A model generated the notes under the pieces. It ran no database searches, was not told the origin of the DNA, and saw only the letters and a program-made list of their open reading frames with translations. The position numbers and the translations under genes were made by a program. From NCBI GenBank assembly GCA_026770585.1, contig MU646782.1, forward strand, positions 188,627 to 201,468: 12,842 bases of DNA. Direction: 5' to 3'. This stretch comes from Baffinella frigidus (taxonomy: Eukaryota; Cryptophyceae; Cryptomonadales; Baffinellaceae). Shown one piece after another: positions 11,887 to 12,842 of the stretch. Positions within the stretch are counted from its first letter, which is position 1, and each line of letters starts with the position of its first letter.

Positions 11887-11919
11887 GCCGCCAGCTCCGT
11901 CTCGAGCCTGCATCCGACA
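11887..11919 (-). pseudogene. SMC5 exon A 5' fragment (second duplicate)
   Basis: GCCGCCAGCTCCGTCTCGAG, then CCTGCATCC matches the acceptor end of exon A: ETELAA preceded by GGATGCAG|GCTCGAGACGG. Only about 20 exon bases remain. It supports repeated duplication of the acceptor and the first exon codons. Confidence 0.6.
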
Positions 11920-12123
11920 CACCTGGTCAACTGACAGCTCTTCCCTGCAACCAACCGGCCTAGCCAACCACCGTCTTTTCCATGTATCCAACCACCAACC
12001 GACCCAGACAACAATCGCCGTGCGGTCCGAAGTACGGTTTCATCCCTGCAGCAAACTAACCCACCTAGTCAAAAACCGTCTCCTTGCAACCCGCCAGTCC
12101 AGCCAACAACCGTCTCTCCTGCC

Positions 12124-12200
12124 TGCAATACTCTCTCGCTCACACACACACACACCCTCTCTCTCTCTCCCTCTCTCTCCCTCTCTCTCCCTCTCCCTCT

Positions 12201-12231
<31 letters not shown>

Positions 12232-12262
12232 TCCTTTTCTCTCCCTCTCTCTCTCTCTCCTC
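12124..12262. repeat. (CA)n and (CT)n microsatellites
   Basis: Alternating CACACA (about 12141-12155, 12205-12231) and CTCTCT (about 12156-12203, 12233-12262) runs. Ser-Leu/Thr-His frames here are artefacts. Confidence 0.92.
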
Positions 12263-12295
12263 CGACCGGCCCAGCCAACAACCGCCTAACGGTCC

Positions 12296-12435
12296 TTATC
12301 TCAGAAAAGGAGTTCCAAAACTCGTTTTCCTAAGTCAATTTCCCTTCAAATATGTCAACTTATTCTTTTCTCTACGCATAAGTTGACATATTTGAGGGGG
12401 GGTTGACTTAAGAAAACGAGTTTTAAAACTCCTTT
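12296..12435. mobile_element. MITE family B, copy 3 (140 bp)
   Basis: TTATCTCAGAAAAGGAGTTC is mirrored at the right end, TCCTTTTCTGAGATAA. GTCC is duplicated at 12292-12295 and 12436-12439. It splits an array sequence ACGGTCC|AGGGCACTGTATCTT that is intact near 11715-11733 and 12610-12625, so the empty site is visible in paralogues. Confidence 0.92.
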
Positions 12436-12751
12436 TCTGAGATAAGTCCAGGGCACTGTATCTTGCCTGCAACCCGCCCACCCCCACAGGACCGGAGTGA
12501 CGTCTCTTCCCTGCACCCAACCCACCTAGTCAACAACCGTCTCCTCCATGTATCCAACCACCCCAGTCAACAACCGTCTCTCCTCCCTGACACCAACCAT
12601 CCCGGTCAACAACTGTGGTACGGTCCGGGGCGGTGTACTTTCGCTTGCCTGCAGCCACCCCACTCCCACCCGAACGGTCAGGGGTAGCCTCTCTGCCCTG
12701 CGACCGACCCAGTTAACACCAGTCTCGACCCTGCATCCATTAACCTCCGTC
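12436..12751. repeat. Tandem array continued, with the 113-bp duplicate
   Basis: Array cores near 12530, 12567, 12605, 12712 and 12748. 12601-12713 is the near-identical partner of 10181-10293. No gene was recognised. Confidence 0.7.
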
Positions 12752-12842
12752 AACAACCGACGATCTCATGTGGAAACACTTAACAACCGACGATCTCATG
12801 TGGAAACAACAACCGACGATCTCATGTGGAAACACGTCAACA
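12752..12842. repeat. ~28-bp tandem repeat running off the window
   Basis: Three nearly perfect units of AACAACCGACGATCTCATGT plus GGAAAC, with linkers ACTT, none and ACGTC. The right edge is open. It starts from the last core of the preceding array and looks like a recent amplification. Confidence 0.85.

Larger units (their letters stand above)
11681..12290. repeat. Degenerate ~38-bp tandem array upstream of SMC5 exon A
   Basis: Units combine GTCAACAACCG, TCTCTTCC and CTGCATCCAACC with variable linkers. Cores occur near 11700, 11839, 11927, 11961, 12007, 12067, 12103 and 12275. In SMC5 orientation each unit ends GGATGCAG|GNAAGAGACGG-like, the same as the real acceptor and first exon bases. 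A CA/CT microsatellite (about 12124-12262) is embedded. Confidence 0.7.

Noticed and set aside
11885-12289. 134-codon plus-strand frame ending in Ser-Leu repeats
   Set aside because: Crosses the degenerate tandem array and the CA/CT microsatellite, antisense to SMC5 intron sequence.

Overview
The window looks like nuclear DNA from a eukaryote with an intron-rich, repeat-inflated genome. The evidence is degenerate TTTAGGG-type heptamers (near 1853-1886, 2490-2508, 3546-3570 and 11872-11882), exon fragments bounded by GT-AG sites, dozens of foldback elements, and long (GA)n/(CT)n and minisatellite tracts. No bacterial operon, phage, rRNA or tRNA was recognised. TTTAGGG telomeres occur in land plants, many green algae and dinoflagellates. 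A green (prasinophyte-like) alga or another phytoplankton protist is my best guess, with low confidence.

Only two protein-coding loci are recognisable. On the plus strand, 4288-5046 is the apparent last exon of a protein-kinase-like gene: kinase subdomain XI, a low-complexity linker, then a helical/coiled-coil tail. On the minus strand, the window carries the 3' part of an SMC5 gene, the ATPase of the SMC5-SMC6 DNA-repair complex. Exon A (11680-11521) holds the ABC signature and Walker B motif. Exon B (7936-7859) joins it in phase 0 and holds the CFLITPKL block. A probable short exon C (7260-7210) follows. The intron between A and B would be about 3.6 kb. It is filled with decayed partial copies of exons A and B, so this part of the gene has been duplicated repeatedly.

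Layout. 1-600: (GA)n tracts with an embedded hairpin unit. 600-2900: foldbacks, heptamer remnants and a dispersed GGGGAACTCCC repeat. 2700-4100: foldback families and a CTCAACA heptamer array. 4100-5400: the kinase exon, bracketed by arms of one foldback family. 5400-7000: more foldbacks. 7012-7210: a CACCCTA array abutting exon C. 7645-9007: three 140-bp MITEs and one 150-bp MITE. 9062-9280: nine 24-bp tandem units. 9400-10110: polypurine/polypyrimidine tracts. 10181-11120: a duplicated segment, a foldback half and SMC5 exon fragments. 11418-11503: a perfect 33-bp-arm hairpin. 11681-12760: a degenerate ~38-bp tandem array that extends from exon A into its upstream intron. 12752-12842: a young tandem repeat running off the end.

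The most notable points are three. Two MITE families have TTATC termini and 4-bp target duplications, and they repeatedly hit SMC5 exon duplicates, leaving recognisable empty-site paralogues. A short CCTACNGTAGG/CCTAGG palindromic module is shared by otherwise different repeat families. A tandem array carries acceptor-like sites across a real splice acceptor. There is no operon-like cooperation between genes here.
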